64,000 bases of DNA, from NCBI RefSeq assembly GCF_021646545.1, contig NZ_JAKIRP010000001.1:868001-932000 (forward strand), read 5' to 3'. The translations under genes were made by a program, and so were the position numbers. How positions within the stretch are numbered: the stretch's first letter is position 1; every line of letters starts with the position of its first letter. Below, one piece after another: positions 17,086 to 26,241 of this stretch. The stretch is from Chitinophaga filiformis (GTDB taxonomy: Bacteria; Bacteroidota; Bacteroidia; Chitinophagales; Chitinophagaceae). The notes under the pieces were generated by a model. That model did no database searches, was not told the origin of the DNA, and worked only from the letters and a program-made list of their open reading frames with translations.

Positions 17086-18825
17086 TTAAATGTTTTGTTT
17101 CTTCATTTCGCCCATGATGTATTCTGAAGCACGCATAGATAGAGCGAGGATAGTCCAGGTAGGATTCTTGTCAGCCTGCGATACAAACGGACCGCCGTCC
17201 ACAACGAACAGGTTCTTCACATCGTGTGCCTGATTGTATTTATTGAGCACAGAACGTTTGGGATCATCGCCCATACGTGTGGTACCCACTTCGTGGATGA
17301 TCCTGCCCGGTGTTTCCAGTCCATACATGGTTTCAGCGCCGGGTTTGGTACCCAGCGGAACGCCGCCCATTTCATGGATGATCTGTTCGAAAGTATCCTG
17401 CATATGTTTGGCCTGTTTGATCTCATGCTCACTCCAGGTATAGTTGAAGCGCAATACAGGGATACCCCATTTGTCCACTACTTTCGGGTCTATTTCGCAG
17501 TAATTGTCTTCCCGCGCTATACATTCTCCTCTGCCGGCAAAGCCAATGGTAGCACCATAGAAACGGCGGTAATCTTCTTTTAAGGATGCTCCGTAGCCAC
17601 CTGCTGGTTTGGTTTTACCATCTTTACCGGGGTATTTTCCATTGAAGCGTTCAACACCAGAGAAACCACCATAGGAAGGCATGCGCATACCGCCGCCAAA
17701 TTCAATGTGATAACCGCGGGCAAAGTCCAGTTTCTTATTATCTTCCCACCATGGGATGTACACGTGCATACCACCCACGCCATCTTCATTATAGCGCTTG
17801 TGATCCATCAGTTTAGGCATGAAAGCGGCACGCGATGAGCCGGTAGAATCGTGCAGGTACTTACCAACTACGCCGCTCGAATTGGCTAATCCGTTCGGGT
17901 GCTGCGCCGACTTTGAGTTCAGCAGCAGACGGGCTGATTCACATGCGCTGGCAGCCAGTATGACTACTCTTGCCCTCACGGTATATTCCTGGAGATCAGT
18001 TTTATCCACAAAGGAAATACCGGTGGCCTTACCTTCTTTATCTGTGAGCACTTCGCGTGCCATGGCGTTATCATACAGGTCTACATGTCCGCTTTTCATA
18101 GCAGGCTTCACCAGTACGGACGAAGAAGAGAAATCGGCATACACCTGACAGCCACGGTTACACTGTCCGCAGAAGAAACAGGCGCCACGTTCTTTATTCA
18201 CCGGACGTGTCAGCATGGACATACGTGCAGTGATAACCGGAATGTTCAGTTTTGCTCCCGCCTTTTGCAGCATCAGTTCATGCAGCCTTGGTTTTGGTGG
18301 TGGCAGGAAATAACCGTCTGGTTCATTGGCAATGCCTTCTTTGGTGCCGAATACACCGATCATTTTATCAACACGGTCATAGTAAGGCGCTACGTCCTCA
18401 TAGCTGATCGGCCAGTCATCTCCATGACCATCATAGCTTTTATGCTTAAAGTCCCGCGGACCAAAACGCAGGGAGATACGTCCCCAGTGGTTGGTACGTC
18501 CACCCACCATACGGGAGCGGAACCAGTCAAATTTAGTACCGCCACTGGTAGTGTAAGGTTCCCCTTCTATTTCCCAGCCGCCATAAGCTGCATCGAAATC
18601 GCCAAAGGGCCGGGTCGTAGAGGCGCCTCTGCGTGGTGAGGCATCGGGCCATTTCAATTGAGTGATCTGTTGTGGATCTGCCGGATCATATTTTGGCCCT
18701 GCTTCCAAAAGGGCTATTTTTAGTCCGGCCTCAGATAGTATTTTAGCAGCCATACCGCCACCTGCACCTGAGCCAACAATGCAAATGTCATAAACAGGTC
18801 CTTTCTGTTTGATCTGAAAAGCCAT
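17086..18825 (-). CDS. GMC family FAD-dependent sugar dehydrogenase, catalytic subunit with four-Cys motif
   Basis: 579-residue GMC oxidoreductase. The FAD motif GSGAGGGMAAKIL lies at residues 18-30, GGRTNHWGR at about 108-116, and the C-terminal block VDGGPFVSQADKNPTWT has the expected Asn. Cysteines at 216, 219, 222 and 226 (CFFCGQCNRGC) match the position of the iron-sulfur cluster ligands of the FAD-glucose dehydrogenase catalytic subunit. It has no signal peptide; export probably relies on the adjacent Tat-bearing small subunit. In Bacteroidota related pairs act as glycoside 3-dehydrogenases, a plausible function here. No cytochrome c subunit is present in the window. Confidence 0.9.
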   Translation of the reverse strand: MAFQIKQKGPVYDICIVGSGAGGGMAAKILSEAGLKIALLEAGPKYDPADPQQITQLKWPDASPRRGASTTRPFGDFDAAYGGWEIEGEPYTTSGGTKFDWFRSRMVGGRTNHWGRISLRFGPRDFKHKSYDGHGDDWPISYEDVAPYYDRVDKMIGVFGTKEGIANEPDGYFLPPPKPRLHELMLQKAGAKLNIPVITARMSMLTRPVNKERGACFFCGQCNRGCQVYADFSSSSVLVKPAMKSGHVDLYDNAMAREVLTDKEGKATGISFVDKTDLQEYTVRARVVILAASACESARLLLNSKSAQHPNGLANSSGVVGKYLHDSTGSSRAAFMPKLMDHKRYNEDGVGGMHVYIPWWEDNKKLDFARGYHIEFGGGMRMPSYGGFSGVERFNGKYPGKDGKTKPAGGYGASLKEDYRRFYGATIGFAGRGECIAREDNYCEIDPKVVDKWGIPVLRFNYTWSEHEIKQAKHMQDTFEQIIHEMGGVPLGTKPGAETMYGLETPGRIIHEVGTTRMGDDPKRSVLNKYNQAHDVKNLFVVDGGPFVSQADKNPTWTILALSMRASEYIMGEMKKQNI

Positions 18826-18928
18826 AATCGTGGATAATTTAATTGAGCTAAAGTGATTTTAAATCTATAAATTATTTTCTAAGGTTAATAGGAAAAAAGT
18901 ATAAAAGGAAATTTATAAAATCATAGTA

Positions 18929-20425
18929 ATGGAATATATAATAGGAGTGGATCTTGGAACAAGCAGTGCTAAAGTGATCGCAGTAAGGCAGGACGGAAAA
19001 GTGATGGCCCAGTCGCAGCAGGAATACCCTATTGATCAACCTGAACCTGGTCATAGCACCCAGGATCCGGATGTGATACTGGAAGCAGTAAAGAGTGGGA
19101 TAAGGAGCGTGGTCACGATTATGAAAGATCCACCCGCGGCAGTGTCATTCAGTACGGCCATGCACAGTGTAATGGCAATGGATAAGGAAGGTAAAGCCCT
19201 GACGCCCCTGATCATATGGGCGGATAACCGGAGTCAGCCAGTGGCCGATCGTCTGCGCAGAACGCCTTTATCAGCCACCTTACATCAGCAGACCGGCACT
19301 CCCGTACATCCGATGTCTCCCTTATGCAAGATCATCTGGTGGAAAGAACAGGAGCCGGATATCTTTCAGTCAGCTGCCCGTTTCATCGGGATTAAAGAGT
19401 ATATCTTTTATCATTTCTTTGGCCGGTACATTACAGACCATTCAACAGCGTCTGCTACCGGTTTGTTTAATATCCATGACCTGACATGGAATAAGGCGTC
19501 TCTGGAAGCAGCGGGTATCACAGCCGCACAACTCCCAGAGGCGGTCAGCAGCGATAGCATTATTGAGGGATTGCTGGAGAATGTGGCCCGCGACCTGTGC
19601 CTGCGGCCAGATACCCGTTTTGTAGCCGGCGCCAGTGATGGTTGCCTCGCGCAACTGGGCAGTAATGCGCTGGATAAGGGGCATGCAACGCTGACCATCG
19701 GTACCAGCGGGGCGGTGCGTATGGCCATTGATCAGCCGCTGACAGACCCTCAGGAAAGGTTATTCACTTATGTGCTCACACCCGGGCATTTTGTAACCGG
19801 TGGAGCGATCAATAACGGGGGAGTAGTATTGCAATGGTACCTGGACGCTTTCCTGCAAACAGTTTCCGATAGACCATTACAAGTGGACGCGGGTTTACAA
19901 CAGGCATTGAACACTCCTCCGGGGGCAGAGGGCCTGCTATGTCTGCCATACTTGCATGGCGAACGTGCCCCGGTATGGGATGGGCATGCCAAAGGTGCTT
20001 TTATTGGCGTACAACCGCATCATACTACCTGGCATTTCCTGCGTGCCTTATTGGAGGGGATGGCGTTCGGACTGCTCAGCATCACGGAGGCGCTGGAAGA
20101 AACGGCTGGAAAAGTAAAGAAGATCTCTGTCAGCGGAGGATTTACCCACTCCCCGGAATGGGTACAGCTCATGGCGGATGTGTTTCAGCGCCCGATGCAC
20201 CTGCGTCATGAGAGTGATGCTTCGGCCATGGGGGCTGTGCTACTGGCATTCCAGGCATTAAAACTTCCCACGAGTTTCACTGCCGTGGGAGAAAAAGTGT
20301 TTTCTCCGGCAGCAGAACATGCGGAAGTCTATAAAAATGCCTATGCAGTGCATGGGAAGTTATATGCAGCACTCAGCGATATATTCCCAATCATCCAAAC
20401 ATCTTTGCCAGGTCGGCCAGCTTAA
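18929..20425 (+). CDS. FGGY-family carbohydrate kinase, gluconokinase-like
   Basis: 498-residue sugar kinase. The N-terminal phosphate-binding motif GVDLGTSSAKV (residues 6-16) and the FGGY signature regions are present, and the C-terminal ATP site shows VSGGFTHSPEWVQLMADV. It most resembles gluconokinases of the FGGY type, which phosphorylate gluconate to 6-phosphogluconate, but xylulokinase-like or other aldonate specificity cannot be excluded. It is divergent from the GMC operon, sharing a 103-base intergenic region, which fits a role in using an oxidised sugar. Its last 35 bases overlap the 3' end of convergent mutL. Confidence 0.87.
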   Translation: MEYIIGVDLGTSSAKVIAVRQDGKVMAQSQQEYPIDQPEPGHSTQDPDVILEAVKSGIRSVVTIMKDPPAAVSFSTAMHSVMAMDKEGKALTPLIIWADNRSQPVADRLRRTPLSATLHQQTGTPVHPMSPLCKIIWWKEQEPDIFQSAARFIGIKEYIFYHFFGRYITDHSTASATGLFNIHDLTWNKASLEAAGITAAQLPEAVSSDSIIEGLLENVARDLCLRPDTRFVAGASDGCLAQLGSNALDKGHATLTIGTSGAVRMAIDQPLTDPQERLFTYVLTPGHFVTGGAINNGGVVLQWYLDAFLQTVSDRPLQVDAGLQQALNTPPGAEGLLCLPYLHGERAPVWDGHAKGAFIGVQPHHTTWHFLRALLEGMAFGLLSITEALEETAGKVKKISVSGGFTHSPEWVQLMADVFQRPMHLRHESDASAMGAVLLAFQALKLPTSFTAVGEKVFSPAAEHAEVYKNAYAVHGKLYAALSDIFPIIQTSLPGRPA

Positions 20426-22280
20426 AGGAAATATACGTGTACTTGCCACCCGGCGCCGCATTGGGCATAGAACAGGCAAACAGTTCATCAATGATATTCT
20501 GCATTTCGCGGGTAGACAATGACTTACCTGTAGGGATGGCATTATTGCGGGCCATGGAGCGGATCAGCTGTTCCCTGCGGGGCACCTTGAGCTCATGACT
20601 GAAGTTCTTGAACTGCTCCAGCAATCCTTCTATGCTTGCCTGCTCATTGCCGCTCTGGATATCTGCCGGCGTACCTCTTACAACAAATGTATTGTTGCCG
20701 AAGGGCTCCAGGTCATATCCCAGCACCTGCAGGTCGGGCAGCATCTCTGTGAGCAGGGCAGCATCTGCCGGAGGCAATGGGAGTGTTTGCGGGAACAGGC
20801 TTTGCTGGGTAGCCATAGGACTTTCCTGTACGGCGCGCTGATAGCGTTCATACAGAATGCGCTCGTGAGCAGCCTGCTGATCTATCAGGATAAAACCTGA
20901 CTTGATCTGTGAGAGGATGTATTGCTGATGTACCTGTACCGGTACTTTCTGGTCAATGGTAGTATCCTGCCAGCGTTCGTCTATCATAGATGCTGCAGAC
21001 GGACGGTTCTCTACAGGAGCGGAGGTGGTAAAACGTGCTTCTTCCTGTATCCTTCCAATGGTATCATTTACAGGGGCTGCTACAGGCTTACCAATATCGT
21101 ACAGATCTTTCCAGTGTTTCAGGTTACTGGAACTGGTGGTGTCTATGGTGTGTGCCTGATTAGCCTGTGTAAAGCTTTTGTATAGGGAGGTGTTGACTGA
21201 TTTGGCCTGCTGCTGCTCCGTGAACGGTTTGCTCACCGCATCCAGTTGCTGGATGCCCGGGTCCAGTTCAAAATCCAGTGTAGGAGTGATGTTGAACTGT
21301 GCCAGTGCATGTTTCACGGCCGATTGTATGAACGCGTACATCACCTTTTCGTCGTCAAACTTGATCTCCTGTTTGGTAGGATGCACGTTGATATCCACAT
21401 GGCCCGGATCCAGATCGATGAACAATACATACAGCGGGTAGCTGTCTGCCGGTATCATTTCCGCAAAAGCATTCATGATGGCATGGTGCAGGTACGGGCT
21501 CTTGATGAAGCGGTTATTCACAAAGAAGAACTGATCTCCCCTTGTCTTTTTGGCTGTCTCAGGTTTACCCACAAATCCATACACATCCATATAGTCTGTC
21601 GTTTCTTTTACAGAAACCAGGCGGGCATTGTAATGCTGCCCAAGAATAGCGATGATGCGTTGTTTCAGCGAGCCTTTTTCCAGGTAGAACAGCTGCTGAG
21701 TATTGCTGGTGAGGGTGAACTGGATCTGCGGAAAAGCCATGGCTACACGGATAAATTCATCCACGATATGCCTCATTTCTGCTGCATTGCTTTTCAGGAA
21801 GTTACGGCGTGCAGGTACGTTGAAGAAGAGGTTCTTCATAGCGATGCTGGTACCTTCTGCTGTCTGGCAGATCTCCTGTTTTTTTACCGCACTGTTGTCA
21901 ATTTCTATATAGGTGCCAATGTCTGCACCGCGCATACGGGTTTTCAGTTCAACCTGTGAAACGGCGGCAATAGACGCCAGTGCTTCACCCCGGAAACCCA
22001 TCGTACGGATAGAGAAAAGGTCGTCTATGGTTTGTATTTTGGAAGTAGCATGTCTTTCGAAGCACATGCGCGCATCCGTCTCACTCATTCCTTTCCCGTT
22101 ATCGATTACCTGTACAAGTTCTTTACCGGCATCCCGGATGATGAGCTGTATTTCCGAAGCACCTGCGTCCACGGCATTTTCCAGCAGCTCTTTGACTGCT
22201 GAAGCAGGCCTTTGTATCACTTCCCCTGCTGCTATCTGATTGGCTATGTTGTCTGGTAATAGATTGATGATATCCGCCAC
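20391..22280 (-). CDS. mutL: DNA mismatch repair protein MutL
   Basis: 629 residues. The GHKL ATPase motifs are clear in the N-terminal domain: ELLENAVDAGASEI (about 31-44), DNGKGM and GFRGEALASI. The MutS-interacting and C-terminal dimerisation domain follows, with QQAAHERILYERYQ. The protein couples MutS mismatch recognition to downstream repair. The start is GTG at 22280: the preceding in-frame codon is TAA, so no upstream start exists, and the canonical ADIINLLPD begins right after it. A TAACTTTA at 22301-22308 is a near match to a -7 box. Confidence 0.95.
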   Translation of the reverse strand: MADIINLLPDNIANQIAAGEVIQRPASAVKELLENAVDAGASEIQLIIRDAGKELVQVIDNGKGMSETDARMCFERHATSKIQTIDDLFSIRTMGFRGEALASIAAVSQVELKTRMRGADIGTYIEIDNSAVKKQEICQTAEGTSIAMKNLFFNVPARRNFLKSNAAEMRHIVDEFIRVAMAFPQIQFTLTSNTQQLFYLEKGSLKQRIIAILGQHYNARLVSVKETTDYMDVYGFVGKPETAKKTRGDQFFFVNNRFIKSPYLHHAIMNAFAEMIPADSYPLYVLFIDLDPGHVDINVHPTKQEIKFDDEKVMYAFIQSAVKHALAQFNITPTLDFELDPGIQQLDAVSKPFTEQQQAKSVNTSLYKSFTQANQAHTIDTTSSSNLKHWKDLYDIGKPVAAPVNDTIGRIQEEARFTTSAPVENRPSAASMIDERWQDTTIDQKVPVQVHQQYILSQIKSGFILIDQQAAHERILYERYQRAVQESPMATQQSLFPQTLPLPPADAALLTEMLPDLQVLGYDLEPFGNNTFVVRGTPADIQSGNEQASIEGLLEQFKNFSHELKVPRREQLIRSMARNNAIPTGKSLSTREMQNIIDELFACSMPNAAPGGKYTYISFKLADLAKMFG

Positions 22281-22539
22281 TTATTATGTGCCTTTTGCTG
22301 TAAAGTTAGGAAAGTTTAATGTTTGATACCGAAGATGGGGGTAAAGTGGGGGTAAGAAGTAGTAGAAGACAATGCGTATATATGGATCAGTTGCTATAGA
22401 ATTGTTAAATGAATGTTTGTTCCCGCCTGCATCTGAACCGGAGCAGCCCGCAATTCGTACCTTTATTTATAGCGTAGGAATATAACTTATTCACACGACA
22501 GTCTTGTTAATAAGACGTTAATCATAAAATATTTCAGTT

Positions 22540-23094
22540 ATGAAGTGGAGGAATCTGATAATTTTGAGCCTTTCCATCTTAGTAAGCAATTGCACCTACT
22601 CTCAACAGGAGCCAAAAAATAAGCACATGGAAGACCAGAAAAAGAGTGATGTATACTCAAGAACGGATACCAGCAAAGTGAGTCTCACCAACGAAGAATG
22701 GAAAGAGCGCTTATCGCCGGAAGTATACAATATTGCTCGTGAAAAGGGCACCGAATACGCATTTACGGGTAAATACTGGAACAGTAAGGACGCTGGTACT
22801 TATTATTGCGCGGCCTGCGGTAACCCGCTGTTTGTATCAAACGCCAAGTTTGAAAGCAGCTGCGGATGGCCCAGTTTCTTTGAGCCGGTTACAAAGGGAA
22901 GTGTGATCTATGCGCCCGACAATACACATGGCATGCACCGTACCGAAGTAATGTGCGGCCGTTGTAAGGCACACCTCGGACATGTATTCGATGATGGTCC
23001 TCCGCCTACCGGTTTACGTTATTGTATCAATTCCGTAATACTGGACTTTGAGAAGGCTAAGGAAGCCGACAAAAACTTTAAGGGGAAACAGTAA
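22540..23094 (+). CDS. msrB: Peptide-methionine (R)-S-oxide reductase, envelope-anchored
   Basis: 184 residues. An N-terminal signal with Cys18 (LVSNC) suggests a lipoprotein, although the residue before the Cys is unusual. The MsrB domain fills residues 45-180: zinc CxxC pairs in YYCAACG and MCGRCK, the substrate region SSCGWPSFF, GLGH-like AHLGHVFDDGP and the catalytic Cys in RYCINS. It reduces methionine-R-sulfoxide in proteins; the signal puts this repair in the periplasm or outer membrane. It is convergent with the YciI gene across a hairpin. Confidence 0.93.
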   Translation: MKWRNLIILSLSILVSNCTYSQQEPKNKHMEDQKKSDVYSRTDTSKVSLTNEEWKERLSPEVYNIAREKGTEYAFTGKYWNSKDAGTYYCAACGNPLFVSNAKFESSCGWPSFFEPVTKGSVIYAPDNTHGMHRTEVMCGRCKAHLGHVFDDGPPPTGLRYCINSVILDFEKAKEADKNFKGKQ

Positions 23095-23102
23095 TGAAGT
23101 AA

Positions 23103-23153
23103 ATGCCTGATTGCGGATATCCCTGTAAAAAGCGGTATAACGTAATCAGGCAT
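23103..23153. terminator. Possible hairpin terminator between convergent msrB and yciI-like genes
   Basis: Perfect ten-base inverted repeat ATGCCTGATT/AATCAGGCAT around a 31-base loop lies between the two stops. No strong T run follows on either side, so termination is only probable. Confidence 0.4.
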
Positions 23154-23158
23154 CCCGA

Positions 23159-23446
23159 CTAGGAAAGATAAGACTGTAACTCGTTGACGTAAGATGTTGG
23201 CTCAAATTCGATAATCTCATAAAGCGCCAGCTGGTATTTGTCCAGCGGATCTTCGCTGATAATCGCTTCCACTTCTTTGCGACTTGAAGCTTTACAAATA
23301 ATCAACCCTCCGGATTTTGGCTTGCGGCGTCCCGCCAGAATAAATTGCCCGCTCTTATAAAACTTCTCCAGAAAAGCTCTATGCTGCTCCATATAATGCT
23401 CGATGGCAGCTACCGGACGGATGTATTGTAAAAGGATTAAGTACAT
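23159..23446 (-). CDS. YciI-related protein
   Basis: 95-residue YCII-like ferredoxin-fold protein. The conserved His and Asp-type positions appear in EQHRAFLEKF and SEDPL, with FILAGRR in between. Family members are small cytoplasmic proteins of uncertain role; some are dehydrochlorinase- or muconolactone isomerase-like. It is monocistronic with a perfect -7 box 48 bases upstream. Confidence 0.88.
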   Translation of the reverse strand: MYLILLQYIRPVAAIEHYMEQHRAFLEKFYKSGQFILAGRRKPKSGGLIICKASSRKEVEAIISEDPLDKYQLALYEIIEFEPTSYVNELQSYLS

Positions 23447-23493
23447 AACAGCGCTTCAATAATAGGATTTATAAACATGTTGACCTCTTTGCA

Positions 23494-23501
23494 CAAAGGT
23501 A
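23494..23501 (-). promoter_or_regulatory. -7 box of the YciI-like gene (TACCTTTG)
   Basis: Perfect TAnnTTTG on the minus strand. The next plus-strand gene has its own box at 23689, so the gap holds two diverging promoters. Confidence 0.55.
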
Positions 23502-23688
23502 TAAAACTATTGCAGCTTTTATTTTTATAATAATAGCGTAGAAATGAATGTTTTATCGCCGTATTCCCGTATAGCCCGGCGTAAACGTCCCAGACGCTAA
23601 TATATGAATAAAATCATTAATTTATAGTAGAGCTCTATAAGGTAGTAAACGAAAAAGAAAGTATTTTAGCGTCCTATTCACTCATTAT

Positions 23689-23696
23689 TAATTTTG
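23689..23696 (+). promoter_or_regulatory. -7 box of the DUF4836 gene (TAATTTTG)
   Basis: Perfect TAnnTTTG ending 11 bases before the ATG at 23708, giving a leader of only a few bases. Confidence 0.55.
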
Positions 23697-23707
23697 ATCC
23701 CCTTATT

Positions 23708-25483
23708 ATGAGAAAAATGTTTTCAAAGGTATTATTAGCTATCTCGGCGGTAGCTATCCTGCTTACCTCCTGTTCCAAGGTGCCGGAGCAAAGCAAATAC
23801 ATCCCCAAAACAGCCAGCCTTGTACTCAGCGTAAACAGCAAACAGATCAGCAAGAAATTGATTACCAATGGTATCACAATGGACAAACTCTTTGCTGCAG
23901 TACAAGAGAAAGATAGCGCCAGCGAAGCGCAGAAATTCTGGAAAGATATCGAAAACTCCGGACTAGACCTGCAGGCCAATTCCTTTGTGTCTGTCGTGTA
24001 CAGCAAGAATCAGTCCTACATTACCCTGACCGGTGGACTGAAAGATGCCGCCAAGTTTGAGGAGTACCTGAAAAAGAATGTCAGCAACTTCTCCCTGCAG
24101 ACGAAGTCTGACTTTAAGTATGTCCTGGAAGACAAACAGGAAGCGGTAATTGCCTGGAATAAGGGTACCGTTATCTACCTGAAAGGTATTGAGGGCGATG
24201 CTATGGAGAAAGCAATGCCTCCAACTGGCCTCCCGACACCCGATACCAACTCCGGCGACGAGTCTTCAGACACCAACAATGCTCAGCCGGCAAGCCTGGT
24301 TACAGCTGCTGATGATATGCAGACCTGGGTAACCGAAGTAGATCGCCTGTTCCACCTGAAAAAGGAAGAAACTGCCGGTTCTATTGAAGCCTTCAATGAT
24401 CTGCTGAAAAATAATGCGGATCTGAGCGTATACATCAATCCGGAACCGGTGTACACCGAACGGGCCGGTATGATGCCTGCTAACCTCAAAACATTACTGG
24501 CCGGCTGCTATTACACCGGTGCTGTAAACTTTGAGAAAGGGAAGGTTCTGGTAGATGGTATTTCCTACGTAGGTAAAGATCTCGCAGGCATCTACAAGAA
24601 ATATGGTAACATGGAAGCCGATCTGTCCATGCTGGAAAAATATCCTTCACAGAATATCACCGGCTTTGTGGTATACGGTTTTGATTTCCGTATGATCGGC
24701 GATATCGTGAAAAGTACCGGCCTGGACGGTCTTGCTAACATGAGTCTGCAAAGCTCAGGCCTGACCCTGGACGATATCCTGAACGCCTTTAAAGGACAGC
24801 TGGTATTTGTTGCTTCCGACTTCGAAGTAAAGAAAAAGCCAAGCCTGTACATCGAGGGCGATTCTACCACCACTCCGGAATCAAAATGGGTATTTGCTAT
24901 GAAAGTAGGAGATAAGGCCGCTTTTGACAAAGTGATGTCTTCTTCTATGCTGCAAGGCTTCTTTGCTAAACAAGGCGATACATATGTACTGACACAGAAC
25001 ATTCCTGGTATGCCAGCTATCTCTATTACCGACAAACTGGTAACAAGTGCATCTGACTCTGCCTTACTGCAGGAATACCTGGCCGGTAAAGGCAAAGCAG
25101 GTGGTCTGGACAACGATTTCGTAGGCAAGATCAAAGGCAACCCAATGGGCGCTTATGTGAACTTCGAAAAGATCATGAACAACATTCCTGATGAAGAGCT
25201 TCCTGAAGAGGGTAAGCCACTGGCCGGTAAATTCAAGAACCTGCTGAAAGACATGACTGCGGTTAGTAATTCTTTCGATGGTAAAACCCAGCATTCTGAG
25301 ATCGTGCTGAATTTCAAGAACGAATCAGAAAACAGCCTGGTGCAGCTGGTAAACCTCGGCACAGAGGCTGCAAAATACATGGAGGAAAAGAAAAAGGCAG
25401 ACGCAGCTAAAGCTGCTGCTGCTGTTATTGCAGATTCTACTGCTGCGGCAACAGAAGCTGCTCCTGCAGAAGACATGCACTAA
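23708..25483 (+). CDS. DUF4836 family lipoprotein
   Basis: 591 residues with a lipoprotein signal ending in LLTSC (Cys22). The N-terminal YIPKTASLVLSVNSKQISKK is typical of DUF4836, a large Bacteroidota lipoprotein family of unknown function that probably faces the periplasm or cell surface. The C-terminal 30 residues are an Ala/Lys/Glu-rich low-complexity tail. It has its own promoter and a strong terminator after the stop, so it is separate from the ABC genes downstream. Confidence 0.88.
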   Translation: MRKMFSKVLLAISAVAILLTSCSKVPEQSKYIPKTASLVLSVNSKQISKKLITNGITMDKLFAAVQEKDSASEAQKFWKDIENSGLDLQANSFVSVVYSKNQSYITLTGGLKDAAKFEEYLKKNVSNFSLQTKSDFKYVLEDKQEAVIAWNKGTVIYLKGIEGDAMEKAMPPTGLPTPDTNSGDESSDTNNAQPASLVTAADDMQTWVTEVDRLFHLKKEETAGSIEAFNDLLKNNADLSVYINPEPVYTERAGMMPANLKTLLAGCYYTGAVNFEKGKVLVDGISYVGKDLAGIYKKYGNMEADLSMLEKYPSQNITGFVVYGFDFRMIGDIVKSTGLDGLANMSLQSSGLTLDDILNAFKGQLVFVASDFEVKKKPSLYIEGDSTTTPESKWVFAMKVGDKAAFDKVMSSSMLQGFFAKQGDTYVLTQNIPGMPAISITDKLVTSASDSALLQEYLAGKGKAGGLDNDFVGKIKGNPMGAYVNFEKIMNNIPDEELPEEGKPLAGKFKNLLKDMTAVSNSFDGKTQHSEIVLNFKNESENSLVQLVNLGTEAAKYMEEKKKADAAKAAAAVIADSTAAATEAAPAEDMH

Positions 25484-25505
25484 TGTTAATAACATATTGA
25501 AGGAG

Positions 25506-25542
25506 AATGTCCATGGTGGTTACAACTGCCATGGACATTTTT
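25506..25542 (+). terminator. Terminator of the DUF4836 gene
   Basis: Eleven-base perfect stem AATGTCCATGG/CCATGGACATT followed by TTTTT. It also shows that a longer reading of the next gene, from an ATG inside the hairpin, is not real. Confidence 0.82.
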
Positions 25543-25590
25543 CATTTGGAAAAAGCTCTATATTGGGGCATCATTAAGAACACCAGTTAC

Positions 25591-26241
25591 ATGCAGATAC
25601 AGTTAGAAAACCTGGTGCCCGTTCCCCTGCGCGATAAGATCGTGCAACGATCGTCCGATATCTGGAACAGGCCCGTCGCATTTACGCCCGGTAGTTTTAC
25701 TAAAATAAAAGCCCCTTCCGGTACCGGCAAAACAACCCTTGTTCACTACCTGTACCACATCAGAACAGACTATACCGGGCAGGTCCTGGTGAACGGCCAA
25801 CCCTGGACTGCCTATTCCAAAGGAGCCATTGCAGGTATGCGGCAGGAACAGATCAGCGTGATCTTTCAGGACCTGCGCATCTTTGAACAGCTGACCGCCC
25901 TTGAAAATATCGAGCTGAAAAGAGTGATGAATGCCCAGCCCTACTGCACCGCAGAGAAGGTGAAAGAAATGGCCGACAGGCTGAATGTTACCCATGTACT
26001 GAACCAGAGCGGAAGAACGCTTTCCTATGGAGAACGTCAGCGCGTCGCTATTATCCGCGCATTGGTACAGCCCTTCCAGTGGCTGATCATGGATGAGCCT
26101 TTCAGTCATCTTGATGAAGATAATGCGAACCGCGCTGCCCAGCTCATTGCAGAAGAATGTAAAGCCCGCAAGGCCGGGTTCATTTTAACAGACCTGGACA
26201 ACGATACCAGGTTTGCATATGACACACACTTTAACTTATGA
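25591..26241 (+). CDS. ABC transporter ATP-binding protein of a FtsX-type exporter
   Basis: 216-residue ATPase. Walker A is APSGTGKTT (about residues 43-51), the signature is LSYGERQRVA, and Walker B is WLIMDEPFSHLD. The switch histidine that normally follows Walker B is absent: the segment reads FILTDLDND. ATG 25591 was chosen because an upstream in-frame ATG falls in the DUF4836 terminator hairpin. The stop overlaps the permease start by ATGA, so the two are translationally coupled and form one transporter. LolD/MacB-like functions are possible; the cargo is unknown. Confidence 0.85.
   Translation: MQIQLENLVPVPLRDKIVQRSSDIWNRPVAFTPGSFTKIKAPSGTGKTTLVHYLYHIRTDYTGQVLVNGQPWTAYSKGAIAGMRQEQISVIFQDLRIFEQLTALENIELKRVMNAQPYCTAEKVKEMADRLNVTHVLNQSGRTLSYGERQRVAIIRALVQPFQWLIMDEPFSHLDEDNANRAAQLIAEECKARKAGFILTDLDNDTRFAYDTHFNL

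Noticed and set aside
25507..25590. Upstream start for the ABC ATPase gene at 25507
   Set aside because: This ATG is inside the stem of the DUF4836 terminator, and the family-like sequence begins at 25591.
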